Origin: Sycon ciliatum
Taxonomy: Eukaryota; Porifera; Calcarea; Leucosolenida; Sycettidae
Direction of reading: 5' to 3'
Length of the DNA stretch: 64,000 nucleotides
Assembly (NCBI RefSeq): GCF_964019385.1
Contig: NC_088645.1
Coordinates: 33,235,302 to 33,299,301, forward strand
Shown: piece after piece, positions 8,376 to 20,443 of the stretch
Layout: every line of letters starts with the position of its first letter
Position numbering within the stretch: position 1 is the first letter of the stretch
Notes under the pieces: generated by a model
Told to the model about the DNA's origin: nothing
What the model saw: only the letters and a program-made list of their open reading frames with translations
Databases searched by the model: none
Translations under genes and position numbers: made by a program

Positions 8376-11063
8376 ATCCTTTCGGATCCTGCTGACGAAC
8401 ACATTTGGACTACTGAGTAAATTTGGTGACTTTCACCATGCTGTACACGTTCACCAACCTGACATTGCCATTGTCACAGAGAGCAAGCTAACCCCTGAGA
8501 AGGCTACTGATTCCGAACTGTCCTTGCCTGGGTACTACTCCCCACTGCGGAAGGATCGAACAGCTCATGGAGGAGGAGTTGCGGTTTGGGTTAAAGCCAG
8601 TCTGGCCCTCCGAGAACTCGATGACATCCAGGTCGGTAATGAGGAGCTAATATGGCTGAGTGTCAGAACTGTGGATAAGAAGTCAGTGGCTGTGTGTGCT
8701 GCATATCGCTGTGGCTCCTGCCACGACAATGACATCAGTACCCTTGAAGCCATCAGTGCTGGCATAGACCTGGCCCGTAAATCTTGTCAATATGTGGTAT
8801 TGGCTGGAGATTTTAACGTACACAACGTGGATTGGCTCGGCAGCACCAAGACAACTCATGCAGGTGTGTACACTGAAGACATGTGTGCTTTTCACTGCTT
8901 GGAGCAGCACGTGCATGAGCCCACCAGGGGCCTTAACCCACTCGACTTAATAATGACTGACCTACCGGGAGATGCGACCGTCAATACCTTAGCACCTCTG
9001 GGAAACTCTGACCATTCCTGTGTCCTAGCTGACTTTCATGTAAGCACAGCAGAGGAACCACCAGCGACCAGAACTGTCTGGCGTTACCAACGCGCAGACT
9101 GGGACAGACTCCGCCACTTCTTTAGAACAACAGATTAGCAGTCCACTGTCAGTGATGATCCTGATGCAATGTGTATGCACTTGACCCAGAATATTCTGGA
9201 AGGAATGCGCCGATACATACCGTCTAAGCAGTTGTGCATGAAACCATCTAACCCCTCTTGGTGGACACCGGAATGCACTGAGGCTGTAGCACAGAAACAA
9301 AGAGCATGGAGGAGACTCTGCGCCGACCGGTCAAGTGCCCAGCTGCAAGCCCGTTACAATGTCGCCAAGCACTCGGCTAACCATTGCCTGGCAACTGCCA
9401 AGCAGGCATTCACAGCAAGCCTGGCGCAGAAGTTAGCCTCTGGATGTATGGCGTCTGGTGAATGGTGGCGAACCATCAAGAAGGCCTCTGGCCACGGAAA
9501 CAGCCCATCCATACCTACTCTCCGCAGCACCGATGGTACGGAGCACGACACCAACGGCAGCAAAGCAGAGTGCATGGCCGAACACTTCGCCAACAAATGC
9601 AGTCTAGGGGCAGACGACCTATCCGCTCCATTTCCTTGCGTCCGACCACGTACTGCCCGCAACCTCTGCACCGTCCGGTTTCGCGAAACCACAGTCGAGC
9701 GAACTCTCCGCCAGCTCAACCCCACCAAGGCCACTGGTCCAGATGGGATACCTGCCCGCGTCTTGAAAGCTTGCTCTGCAGAATTGGCACGGCCGCTTTC
9801 ACAACTATTTTACATGCTGTCTTCGCTCCGGTATCCAGCCACAACAGTGGAAGGTTGCAAACGTAGTTCCAGTCCACAAGCGCAAGTCTAAATCGTCGCC
9901 ATCAAACTATCGACCAGTGTCGTTACTGAGCATCCTCTCCAAGGTAATGGAGACCATAGTCAACAGGGCAATGAGCAACTTCATGGAGATGAATCACGTC
10001 CTGTCAGAACGGCAATTTGGATTCCGTCGCGGCCACAGTGCAGCAGACCTGCTGACTGCTCTCCACCACCAGTGGGTCCACACCGCCGGAGATAAAGGAG
10101 CTCCTCGAGTGCTGGCCATCGACATTGCTGGAGCATTTGACCGGGTGTCTCACACTGGTGTGTTGCACAAGGCTAGAGTGTATGGCATCTCGGGAGACCT
10201 GCATCGGTGGCTCCAAGACTACCTCTGCAACCGCACACTTCAAGTCCTCATCTCCGGCCAGACATCAGCCAGACGCCCAGTTAAGGCTGGGGTGCCACAG
10301 GGCAGTATCCTGGGCCCCACCTTATTCTTGGTCTACGTCAACGACCTTGAAGACCACCTCCCAATCGGCTCCAACCTTGCCTCATTCGCCGATGACACAA
10401 CCCTATACGCTGAAATTGTAACGCTCGCTGCTGTTCCTGACAACGCTAGAGTACTCCAGGCTGCTGTCGACCTAGTATCCAGTTGGGGCTCGGATTGGAA
10501 AGTGCAGTTCGAGCCAGTCAAATCTCAGGCCCTTACAATTTCCCACCATCGTCGGGACTGGCCAATACCCCCCATTGTCTTCAATGGAACTCCTGTCGAG
10601 GAGCAGCCCTCCATCAAAGTACGCGGTGTCACGTTTGACCATCAGCTAAAATTCAGCCAGCATATCCGAACTGTTGTAGTCCGAGCAACGCAGAGACTTG
10701 GAGCCTTGCGCAAGGCATTTCACTTGCTGACTATTCCTGCCCGGCTTCGAGCCTACAAAGCCTCTTCTCTCGAGAATGGCTCCACCCCCGACACACCAAC
10801 CCAGGACCACACGCCTCACCCGCCAGGCTGTACGACTGTCCACCGCGCATGCCCATCAGTTACAGAATGTTCTTCCTGCCAATTCCCGGAACAATGTGAG
10901 CCGAGCCTTTCCCCACTCCGTCATCCCAATTTGGAACCAGCTGCCTACCTCTATCATTCCCCACCCATTTCACCCAAAAAACATCCAAAAGTTCAAGACA
11001 GCAGCTTATCACCATCTCCTCAGAACGAACTGGCACTGGGCCACTCATAGCATACGCGAGTAA
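8376..11063 (+). pseudogene. LINE ORF2 (endonuclease plus RT), broken, U1
   Basis: An AP-type endonuclease region (TESKL, AGDFNVHNVDW, SDHSCV) is followed by RT (NPTKATGPDGIPARVL, NYRPVSLLSILSKVME, RQFGFRRGHS, AIDIAGAFDRV, GVPQGSILGPTLFLVY, FADDTTLY). Lesions: Trp to TAG at 9136, one extra T near 9810, and a roughly 196-bp deletion near 10762 in the C-terminal part. Its frame is open well upstream of ORF1's stop, so its true start is unclear. Confidence 0.85.
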
Positions 11064-11390
11064 GAGGGTACAGTGTCCTACCCTGCTTGGACATACATGT
11101 AATCTCTCTTCACGGGCAGTCTCCTCTTGAATTTAAAAGTCTAACAGCGTTCACATCAATACTCAACTTATTCTTTTGCTCACTGAGCAATACAATCTTT
11201 CCATTTTCTTTCTTCTGTTTTCTTTTTCAATTTAATCCTCCCGACCCAATATCCCTTTGGTGCGTCCATGGAGCTATGAAACCGAGACCTCTGGTCGGCG
11301 GAGCTTAATGGGCCCCACCACCACACTCCATCATTCACCCCAGTGTCTGGAGATATGTGGATTTTGTAGAAAAAAACAAAACAAAAAAAA

Positions 11391-12023
11391 ACCGGGACGC
11401 CTCTCACCCAGACCACCACTGCTCGCTTTCTGGGCCTACATTTCGATTCCTGTCTTCGGTGGGACGCGCAGGTCTCCAGCATAGTACGTAAAACTTCCCA
11501 GAAGCTAACCACCCTGAGAACCATCTGCCCATCGCTATCTGAACGCCAGTCACTCATCTTCTATTCTTGGGGCCTTATACTTCCTGACATGCTTTATGGA
11601 TCATACGCGTTCTTCTCAGCACTTAAGGCTCAGCAGCGGCACCAGCTCACTGTCCTCGACAAGCGATGTGTTCGCTGCGTAGCCAATCTGCCCTTCCCGT
11701 CCCATACCACTCCTATATACACTCGCCTTGCACTGACCCCTGTAATTGAACGTGCCAAATGCAAACTCCGTTTCCTTATGCACCGTGTCCACACCAGCAG
11801 CATCAGCCCTCTTCTGAAAGATAGAGTAGCCCTCCAACCTCTCAGTAACACCCGTGGCAATGACAATTGCAAATACGTTGTTCCGCTAACTCGGTGAACA
11901 TCTGGCGACAGCCGACCATTGGTTTCCGCCGTGAAGCTTTGGAACACCCTGCCACAGGAACTCACGTCCACTCGTCGTCCAACCCCGTTTAAAGGATTGC
12001 TGAAAGTGTTTTTCTACGGTTAA
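11391..12023 (+). pseudogene. Older plus-strand LINE RT, 3' half of a split copy, U1
   Basis: Resumes as NGTPLTQTTTARFLGLHFDS, then LYGSYAFFSALKAQQRHQ, LDKRCVRCVANLPF and SAVKLWNTLPQELTS, ending GLLKVFFYG: the thumb and C-terminal part of a CR1/Jockey-type RT. One in-frame TGA (11895) interrupts it here (CGA in U3). Confidence 0.85.
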
Positions 12024-12898
12024 TATGGCCAAATAGCACCTTTATATTTACTATTCATTTTCTATTTTAACAACCTTTGAGGAGTTAATATCTTTAATAG
12101 AGCTGTAAATAAAATGAAGGCTGCATACATCACGCAACTACATGTAAGTTTCTTGTTCGATATGTATGTGTGTCCTAGTAGTAGTGTAAAAAGAATATTA
12201 CAATCCAGAACCGATGTTCTCGCGCAACATACACCGACATAAGGACATGGACCCAGACAACAGAGGCAGGAGCACACAGAGTGAGGGCAGTAGGCAGTAG
12301 CCAGATGTGAACCGGAATGAAGAAGAAACTAGGAGCAACAACAGGGAGACAGACCCCAGGAGGAAAAGTGATTGCATTCACCTAAGATAAATCAGTCATC
12401 ATAAGTCAGGACAAGCACCACTTGGGACCGTCAGATTAATTTCTCTGGACCAAGCCAGCCGGGAAAAAACCCTCGCGCCGACGAACGCAAGAATGAGGGA
12501 AAAGACCGGGTGTATAACCCCAAGTGGTAATATGGCAGCATAAAACTGGCACAACATATCTACAGCCAAGAAAGAAAGGGAAGAAGACGGGCAGACATGA
12601 AACGTGGGAGGGTGGGGACACTGGTGAGACACAAAAAACTGACTGAAGAAGTCAGGAGAAAAGCACAGCAAGAAAAATAATTTTGTTGCGCGAGAAATCA
12701 TATCTAACGTCACTCGCTCCGCTCGGCCGGCGAGAAATATATCTTCTGTCCCGATCATCAGTGGAGTTTACGGAATTAAAGGTAGCGAATGAAAGTAACT
12801 GGAGTTAAATCATCAAGCAGGGGTATGGACACACATCAGGAATGCTAAAATAAATGGGATACAACAAAGTAGGAAGGCTAGCAAGCGAGTTGACAATC

Positions 12899-13045
12899 TC
12901 ACATAACAAAGTGTAGAAGAACATAATCATCAAGGTTATCCCGGTTTGGCGTTGCTGGGGTAGCCTTCCGCTTGCCCATAGCGACAGGAACCTCATCAGG
13001 GTCGCTGTTCGAAGACGAATCCCGGGTGGCCGCATCCAGTTTTTG
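12899..13045 (-). other. Candidate alternative 3' exon downstream of ENDOV, U2
   Basis: 147 nt encoding 48 hydrophilic residues (QKLDAATRDSSSN..NLDDYVLLHFVM) followed by TGA, behind a good acceptor (TTCTCTGCTTCAG). Upstream, beyond the ENDOV stop, a donor AAG/GTAATAATT could feed it, but only in a frame other than the ENDOV frame. No family recognised. Listed as a possible alternative ENDOV tail or the last exon of another minus-strand transcript. Confidence 0.35.
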
Positions 13046-13774
13046 CTGAAGCAGAGAATAGAAAATGACCAGAGAATAAAAAATTACCGAAGGAAAACAT
13101 TACCAGCATGGTCAGTGATACCCAGGGACACTCGAGAGCACGAGGTTACACCGTGTGAACCACAGGTGATTATTATACACGCTGCGAAATATTTCAACAT
13201 CAACGATGTACATGTTGTGTTGGGCCAGACATTACAGTTCACAATTCACACATTCCATGGAAATTGAGTGTCTTCGAAAAGCAATACATCCTCGAACATC
13301 AGTATGCCCCCTCAGGCTCTTACTGTCTTTGGCGACTCACTAGAGGCCAGTACATGTATGACACAGGTTCGTCTTAAGATCGGTATATATAAGCTAGAAG
13401 ATGCGTTTCTCGACGCGCTCTGACTTCGATCTACGTAGAATGTATCTACGTATCTGCGCAGGATTTCCCAGTGCGTTCCTGGAGAGGGGTAGTGATGTCG
13501 TGTATCTTATTTCGAAGGCTGCATGAATCAATGAAGCCTATCTTTACAGTTCCAGCAGTTTATCGTGTGACCGACTCTGATGCGTTGCTAGGATTTATGT
13601 GGATGTTCGATAAAAGGGAGTAATTAGATGGCTGTGAGCTAGGATGAAATGGGATTTCATTAGGGTTTCCACGGGTGTCCTGTTGGTATAGTTGGCAACT
13701 TGTATGATACATAATGGTGAGTTATGAGATTGCAAACACAACTTAAGCCATTAATAATTATTACCTTGATTGCA

Positions 13775-15599
13775 CTAGCGCTTCCTCTGCGGGTAGCTGC
13801 AATGCGTTCGAAATGCCTCTCCCTCTCCGTGGCTGATGCTTCGGTAGCCCATGTTACCTGTGGATTGGGTGATGTGTTGCACTGATGGGGATGTCTTGGG
13901 CTTGAATGTATGTTTTCCAGTAGCCGCGGTGAAGCCCTCGTCGTCTGGGGAGGTGTGAGCTGCTTTGCCACGTAGACGAGCAGGGAAACCAGGAGTCCCT
14001 TGGGCGTTAGCTGATGGCTTGGGCTTGAATGTATGTTTTCCAGTAGCCCAGGTGAAGCCCTCGTCGTCTGGGGAGGTGTGAGCTGCTTTGCCACGTAGAC
14101 GAGCAGGGAAACCAGGAGTCCCTTGGGCGTTAGCTGATGACTGGGCCTTCAGTGGAGCTGTATGCGGAGTCTCCTGCTGAACGTCATGTGTGGTGGAAGT
14201 CGTGGAATCCTTGCCGCCAGACGTGTACTTGTCGACCTGCTGCACTGCTCCGTCGTAACTGTTACGATCTCTAGGCTTGGCATTCACACGCGGACGAGTG
14301 CCTCTTGTTCTTGCACCAATCTGTTGCCGGGATTCTTGATCAGCACTGTCTATAGGAGCTGGAATTCTACAATTGCCTCGATAGCACTGCTGGACTATTC
14401 TGATTGCAGTGTTCAGAGACACTCTGTGGCCCACTGAAATATAGACGGGTGTTGATCCACCTTTGTTGACGCTGGCTACTCCAATGATGCCGGTCTTGCC
14501 CTTTCCAATCACTGGAGCCGTGCCTCTGTTTTGGCAGAGGTGTTTGATATTGTCCTGCGGATGCCAAAAGGGTCAAAAAGACGCAAGTGTTAAACTTTCA
14601 ACAGGGACAGATGATTATCACTGGGACCACATCCTAAGCTAAGTACGTTTCACTTGCGATCCCCTCCATCTCCCAAAATTTCGCTCAGTTGCACGACAGG
14701 AATAATAATGAATTACAGACAATATTGTGCGAAATGGGCATCATCACGGCAAAGATAAAGAAGTAGAGGCGAGTATTCCTTACGAATGTTCCAGGGCAAG
14801 AACATAGAGAAGTCTTCACTTACTTCTCGGAATTGTCGCTCACTTCGGGCTTGAACCGCTGGAATAAGAAGTGTTTTGGCTACACCAATGGTGGGCACGT
14901 CAGCCACAACTCCTAGATGGCTGGCTGAGCCACAGCCTCTGTGGTGCAAAATTCCATTGCCATCCACCAAAAGCACCTGTGGCTTCCACTGGGGGTGTTC
15001 CTTCTTAAGTGTCTCCAGCAACGTGACATAATGCTCGACTTCTCGATACGCCAAGAAGCCGGATTTGTATGGTACGGTTATTTTGACGGGAATCTTAAAT
15101 GTATGCATGTGTTGCATGGTTCGGTAGTCATATAGCGATAGCGCAGCCACGGCCGTCTGGTTGTCGTTGCTGCTGTACGAAATATCAAGTCCTCCAATAA
15201 TGTTAATTGACGACCTCAGGGTTGCTCCTGGGCGACCGAATCGATCCTCTTTGATGATACTACATCGGATATTCCGCTGAATCCTGTGTGAACCAGACAT
15301 ATACAAGAAACGAAATGGAAGAAATAACGAAGAAAATACAGCATATGTATCACTGGGTGGATGGGTTGCAACATTAGAGTGGGTGTATATGGGTGTGCTT
15401 CTTGAATGTATGTATTTGTGTGTGTATGTAGCGAGGCTTGGCAGCAGGATCAAGATCAAGATCAAAATGTATGTATGTATGTATGAAAGTATGTTTGTAT
15501 GTATGTTTTTATTTATGTATGTATGTATGTATGTATACATAGGTACCTCCATAAGAGCACAATCCACTGGCACAGATTACTTCTGTCTTTGGCGCTCAT
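13775..15599 (-). CDS. ENDOV: Endonuclease V, copy in U2
   Basis: Exons 15599-15547, 15283-14824 and 14554-13775, with the same phases and the same 430-codon length as U1. All catalytic motifs are retained. Private replacements in the N-terminal half include Lys for Glu at 30, Arg for Cys at 35 and Asp for Asn at 70, all outside the active-site motifs. The repeat tail reads GFTWATGKH and GFTAATGKH, shared with U5. Intron 1 is longer because its ATGT microsatellite has expanded. Confidence 0.88.
15405..15540. repeat. ATGT-type microsatellite in ENDOV intron 1 (U2)
   Basis: Runs of GTAT/TGTA with interruptions. Clearly longer than the equivalents at about 3385-3475, 35370-35455, 49110-49210 and 61350-61440, so the locus is length-variable. 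It lies inside intron 1 and does not touch the splice sites. Confidence 0.8.
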
Positions 15600-15942
15600 G
15601 AAACAAAGGCAACATTCGGTTGAGGCTGTGTTGTTTTGCGCCGATGTGAATTCCTACCACCAGTGATTCTTCTTTCCAGTTTGGAACTGCGCAGATTGCC
15701 TAGGTTTCAATAGAGATTTTTTGTGTGCTTCTCGTAAATTTTGAATATACTTGCATGTTAAAATACTAGTAGGCCAAAGTCTGCGCAGCCTTGGCCGTAA
15801 AGGTTTCTTGCGTACCTTTTAGTTGTCTATTTTCGGACCTATGTCGGCATCCTGGTTGAGCAGTGGAGAGGAGGATTCTCCTTCTCTAGGATTCCTTCGG
15901 CCGACCTCGTTACGGCCTAGTTAAAAGGGTGACGCTGAGCAA

Positions 15943-16692
15943 AAGTTCCATTCTAAACTAAGTTACTTTTACCGTTATGCAGATTATTATTATCTTGGTG
16001 ATATCCTGCGATTGCTGGCTATGTGCATACTTGCCTATTTGATTTGGGATGTAAAATTACTTGTAAAATACATCGGATGAATAGTAAATGGATAGAAAAT
16101 AGGAAATTCAAATCAAGTAAGATCATTGCCAATCTAACTTCACCTTGCAAGCTGCCTTTCATACAAAGCCTGACTCCTATAACTACATGGCTGTAGCAGA
16201 GATTTGGTTTTCTGTAGAACAAGTGATCATACTTATCCATAAACGTACCTTGACCACTGCTCCATCTGTTTACCAGAAACACGAGGCTCCTTTGCCGCCA
16301 TGTTTGAAACTTCAGCAAGTTCCATTCTATAGTAAGTTACTTTTACCGTTATGCAGATTATTATTGTATCTAGGTGATAACCTGCGATTGCTGGCTATGT
16401 GCATACTTGCCTATTTGATTTGGGATGTAAAATTACTTGTAAAATACATCGGATGAATAGTAAATGGATAGAAAATAGGAAATTCAAATCAGGTAAGATC
16501 ATTGCCAATCTAACTTCACCTTGCAAGCTGCCTTTCATACAAAGCCTGACTCCTATAACTACATGACTGGAGCAGAGATTTGGTTTTCTGTAGAACAAAT
16601 GATCATACTTATGCATAAACGTACCTTGACCACTGCTCCATCTGTTTGCCAGAAACACGAGGCTCCTTTGCCGCCATGTTTGAAACTTCAGC
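15943..16692. repeat. 373-bp direct duplication upstream of ENDOV, U2
   Basis: Copies 15943-16316 and 16317-16692. Confidence 0.9.
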
Positions 16693-17763
16693 TGAGAGAG
16701 GAGTTGTGCACGGTTCAGTTGAGCCCACCAGTAAGATCGCTTACAGTTCTAGAGAAGAACCGCGGAACCCGAAAACGTCTGAATACTACCACTGAGGATT
16801 TTGATACCGTTTGATTCAGATGGACGAAACAAAAATTGAACCAGGTCAAGCAACCTCAATGACATGCCACCAGAGACAACGAGACACAAAAGTCGAAGCG
16901 TCTTCGTCTAGAATGTCTTGCAAAATGACACTGAGAGTGAAATGACTAGCTTTTTATAGCCTAGTGCCGTAGCTCGACGACAACAACGACTGACTGACGT
17001 TCGTCTCGCTCACAGGAAAAATGACTGACCTTGCAGAGATAGGCGTATGAACGAACTAAACAAAAATGTCACTGTTCGCATGGGTTTTATCAGATACTAA
17101 TACACGTGTGCACTGAACTACACGTCGATTTACGAAGCCTAGCTAGCTTGGCCCACTACTACGCTAGTCTTGGCCCGGGCCGTCACATCCTAGATCCCTG
17201 GTACAGTGGTAGACTACTACATGCACTTACTAATAGAGTAGTAGCTAGCTAAGTAGCCTAGGTCTATGGTCTACGTGGGGCTAGGCCATAGGGGGTTTCC
17301 ATCCACGCGTTCTCATTATTTTTAGCTCGAGGTCATCACTTGAACCCACTCAGCGCCCACGCCAGTGAGCAGCCGCCTTGGCTTGGCATACTACTACTAT
17401 ACTAGTAGCTGCTGACTAAGGTCCGTTAGACTTTACTCTTTAGTTTAGTATAATAGCCTACAGATTACAGTCATCATGATGATTGTCATGATGAGCTGCG
17501 ACTATAGTCATTGTTATTGTACCGGCACATGAGTCATGACTGTGTGATTGTGTAGAAACGTAAGTCGTAACAGTAAAAAGTCATGTACTACTATTATTAA
17601 ATTTTGTTAATATTTTATGACTTGGGGCTCCCCGCGTGCTAGTTTGTACGTGAAGTGTGTGGGTACAGTGAGGGCTGCGTCCCACCCGCCTGTGTGGATT
17701 CACAGGAAGTGTGAGTCACGAAGTCTGAAGAGAACGTTGAACGGTCTCTGCTTGGATGACGAC

Positions 17764-17836
17764 TACACCATAGCTCAGTGGTTAGAGCATCGCCGGCTAC
17801 AAGCGAGGGTCCCTGGTTCGAGTCCTGGTGGTGACA
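17764..17836 (+). tRNA. tRNA-like sequence, U2
   Basis: Identical in boxes and stems to the U1 copy; T6 terminator at 17842-17847. Confidence 0.55.
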
Positions 17837-18293
17837 GTCAATTTTTTCTTCAGACTTTTCCCGTTTGTCTCTTTCCCTCAAAACCAGTTAATACTACTAT
17901 TATTATTATTATCTTTTTTTATTATTATGCTCTATTTGCGTTAGCATCAGTGAGCTTATAAAGCTCACATATAGCCTTCGCTTAAGCCGCAAGAAGAAGC
18001 AAGTGAGCACGAGGAAGCGCAATGCACACAGAGCGTCAAAACAAAACAACAGAAAAAAAGAGACAAGCTGCAAGAAGGAGCAAGTGAATGCGAGGAAGCA
18101 CAGTGCACATCAAGCATCACAATCGCAAAAAAAGACAAGATGGAAACGCAAAGTTATGACCATTGTTGCATTAGCGGCTACATACAACCTTCACCAGGTC
18201 CTGCCACTGAGGGCGATCCTGGGCGAGCTGCTGCAGCCTGTTGCAGTCATATCCATTATCTATATAAAGGTATAAACTATGTCCATTGTTTCA

Positions 18294-19004
18294 TTAGCAG
18301 CTACATACAGCCTTCACCAGTTCCCGCCACTGTCGACGGTCTTGGGCAAGCTGCTGCAGCATGTTCAAGTCATCGCCAGTCTCTAGGGCGGTATTATTTT
18401 TCAGCTTTTTGAGATCATTATTGAGCGTTCGCGGGAGCGTTGTTCTTGGGCGTCCCCTAAAGCTGGGGCCGTTACCCCCTAAGAAGTAAGCTCCCATGGC
18501 ACGTCTGGCTTGGGCTGCCTCTTCCAAACGCAGCACATGACCAAACAGCCTCCATCTAGCATCTCTGATGATTTGGCTCACGGGGCGAGATTCTGTGCGT
18601 TTATACAGGGAAGTGTTCTTTATTATGAGCGGGTATTTAATGCCTATCACTGTTCGCAGCTGCTGCCTGTGGAACGAGTCCAAATTCCGCTCCTGTGTCC
18701 CCGTGAGACTCCATGTGCCACAGTTATAAAGCAGGATCGGTAGAATGAAGCTATTATAGAGGCGCACTCGTAGAGACTCTCTGATGTGTTGCCCTCTCAG
18801 CCATATCACCCACATCCGGTGAAGTGCGCTTGTAGCCAACCGCTTTCGTCTGCCTAAGTCCTCATCCACTCCAAGCATCGAACCCAGCTTTATTGTGTGT
18901 CGCCACTGTTCCTCTATTCGATCCTTTTGTCTGCTTATCATGGTGTGTTCCGTCTTCCCCTCATTCATCTTCAAACTACTAACACCTTTTAATTTAAAGG
19001 GAAG
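18294..19004 (-). pseudogene. LINE reverse transcriptase, C-terminal fragment, U2
   Basis: Same fragment as U1, open; one replacement (AAQARRAM for AAPARRAM). Confidence 0.85.
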
Positions 19005-19042
19005 TTCTGGCGGGTGTGCAGTGCTCGGGCCTAACTGCATGC

Positions 19043-19337
19043 GGGTGTGGAGTCCCTCAGTGTAGTGTACTACTGGGTCCTTTGCTGTTTTCACTATATA
19101 CCATGGACGTCCATAGCATCACCAGCCCAGCACACTCCCAGCTGTTTGCGGATGACATCCTTCTCGACACCGCAAGCAGATCCGTAGCAACCCTAAATCA
19201 AGTCTTATCAGTTGCTGTGTCAAACTTGGCTGACTACCTACACGGGAAAGGCCTGGTTTTAAACCCTGACAAGACGCAGGTCTTAGCCATTGAGGGTTCA
19301 CGCCGTAGTATCCTGGAACTCAACGTTAACTGTAACG
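19043..19337 (+). pseudogene. Older plus-strand LINE RT, 5' half, U2
   Basis: As in U1, including the ACTATATACC variant shared by U1 and U2. Confidence 0.85.
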
Positions 19338-19510
19338 CTTTTTCAAACTTTGGAGCAGGGTGCAGGTTTTTGCGCTCTGAGGCTCCCACAGTTTCTCGCC
19401 AGGAAACCGGCATCAGGCCGGCCTGGTTTCAAACATTAGGTATAGTAGTAGTAGTAGTAGTAGTAGTAGGAAACTAGGTAGACATCGGATAGCTTTGGCC
19501 TACCTCCGCC

Positions 19511-20443
19511 ATGCCTCCAGCAAAAGCTGCCGTTCGCGGGCTGACGGATTCGGAGGTAAAATTGTTGTGCTCCCTCCCCGGGATCGAGTCTTCGATTTTA
19601 GACGTAGTAAAGACGCTGGCAACATTTGTGACGGAGTCCGCAGACCGCGAGACACGACTAAAGAATAGGATCGATGATTTATCGAGGCAAATTGCAGGCC
19701 TGAACGAGGAGGTTGTCGCCCTCAGGGAGTCCGCCATTGTCGCAGCAAGTGCTTCTCCCCTGACTCCTCCAGCAGTTGCCCACAACCAGCACAGCCAGCG
19801 TACGATGGAGAGTACAGCGGGAAGGACCAGCAAACGTACCCGTACTCGCGCAGGCCAGGCTGCCACGTGTACCACTGATGCAGACGAACACCGTAGCACT
19901 TCCCGTAGCGTGGGTGACCCTGCCAGTGACCATGAAACGTCAACGGAGGATGAGGACAAGTCCCAGGCAATTGAGCGGCCCACTGTCAAGCCCAAGCCAC
20001 TGAAGCTAGAGCCAATCACGGATGACACGTGGAAACTGGTATCAAACGAACCTCACAGAGTGAAGAAAGCCGTAATCTATGTGGGCAATTTGAACTCACA
20101 TAGCAGTGAAGAAAGTGTCAAGGAATTCACTGAGCAACGCTCTGCAGCAGTAAACAAACCGGTGAAGGTTCACCAGTGCAGCATACACACCACAGAAGAT
20201 GGGAAAGTGTCTGCCCGCTTGATGATCGATGCGACTGACCTTGAAATCGCCACTGCTCCAAACTTTTGGCCTCGCCCACTGTACGCGCGGGTTTGGCGCC
20301 ACCGTGAGCGTCCGAAGGGGTACACCTTGTCCGGCTCACACAGTGACACTCTCAGTGATGCTCCAAAGGGGGACACCTTGTCCGGCTCACACAGTGACGC
20401 TCTCTCCGAGTCCTCCGACACTCAAGCTCAAAGCTCCAATTAG
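19511..20443 (+). CDS. LINE ORF1 protein, U2
   Basis: 310 aa, intact, as in U1; one change in the first C-terminal repeat (PKGYTLSGSHSD). Confidence 0.8.
   Translation: MPPAKAAVRGLTDSEVKLLCSLPGIESSILDVVKTLATFVTESADRETRLKNRIDDLSRQIAGLNEEVVALRESAIVAASASPLTPPAVAHNQHSQRTMESTAGRTSKRTRTRAGQAATCTTDADEHRSTSRSVGDPASDHETSTEDEDKSQAIERPTVKPKPLKLEPITDDTWKLVSNEPHRVKKAVIYVGNLNSHSSEESVKEFTEQRSAAVNKPVKVHQCSIHTTEDGKVSARLMIDATDLEIATAPNFWPRPLYARVWRHRERPKGYTLSGSHSDTLSDAPKGDTLSGSHSDALSESSDTQAQSSN

Larger units (their letters stand above)
7270..11390 (+). mobile_element. Young CR1-like LINE inserted in the older LINE, U1
   Basis: Starts after CTGTAACG, ends in an A-rich tail (11371-11390), and carries ORF1 and ORF2. 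The element splits an older LINE; the flanks AACG/ACGGG suggest a target duplication of about 4 bp, partly hidden by the tail. A variable TAG microsatellite (7375-7401) precedes ORF1: longest in U1 and U2, shorter in U3 (40875-40895) and U4 (53086-53103). The 3' UTR runs 11064-11360. Confidence 0.85.
1..12055. repeat. Tandem array unit U1 (about 12.06 kb visible)
   Basis: The sequence at 1-60 recurs at 12056, 29433, 45750 and 57959, each time followed by the same order of features, which defines a head-to-tail array. The unit boundary is set arbitrarily at the window edge, just after the end of a LINE fragment; the true ancestral junction is not visible. U1 holds ENDOV, the tRNA-like block and all LINE parts. 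It carries no private insertion but has a private deletion of about 196 bp in the young LINE near 10762. Confidence 0.93.

Noticed and set aside
12985-13005. Other CTGATGA sites (for example the reverse strand near 12990 and ENDOV exon 3) as hammerheads
   Set aside because: No GAAA at the right distance and no pairing stems.
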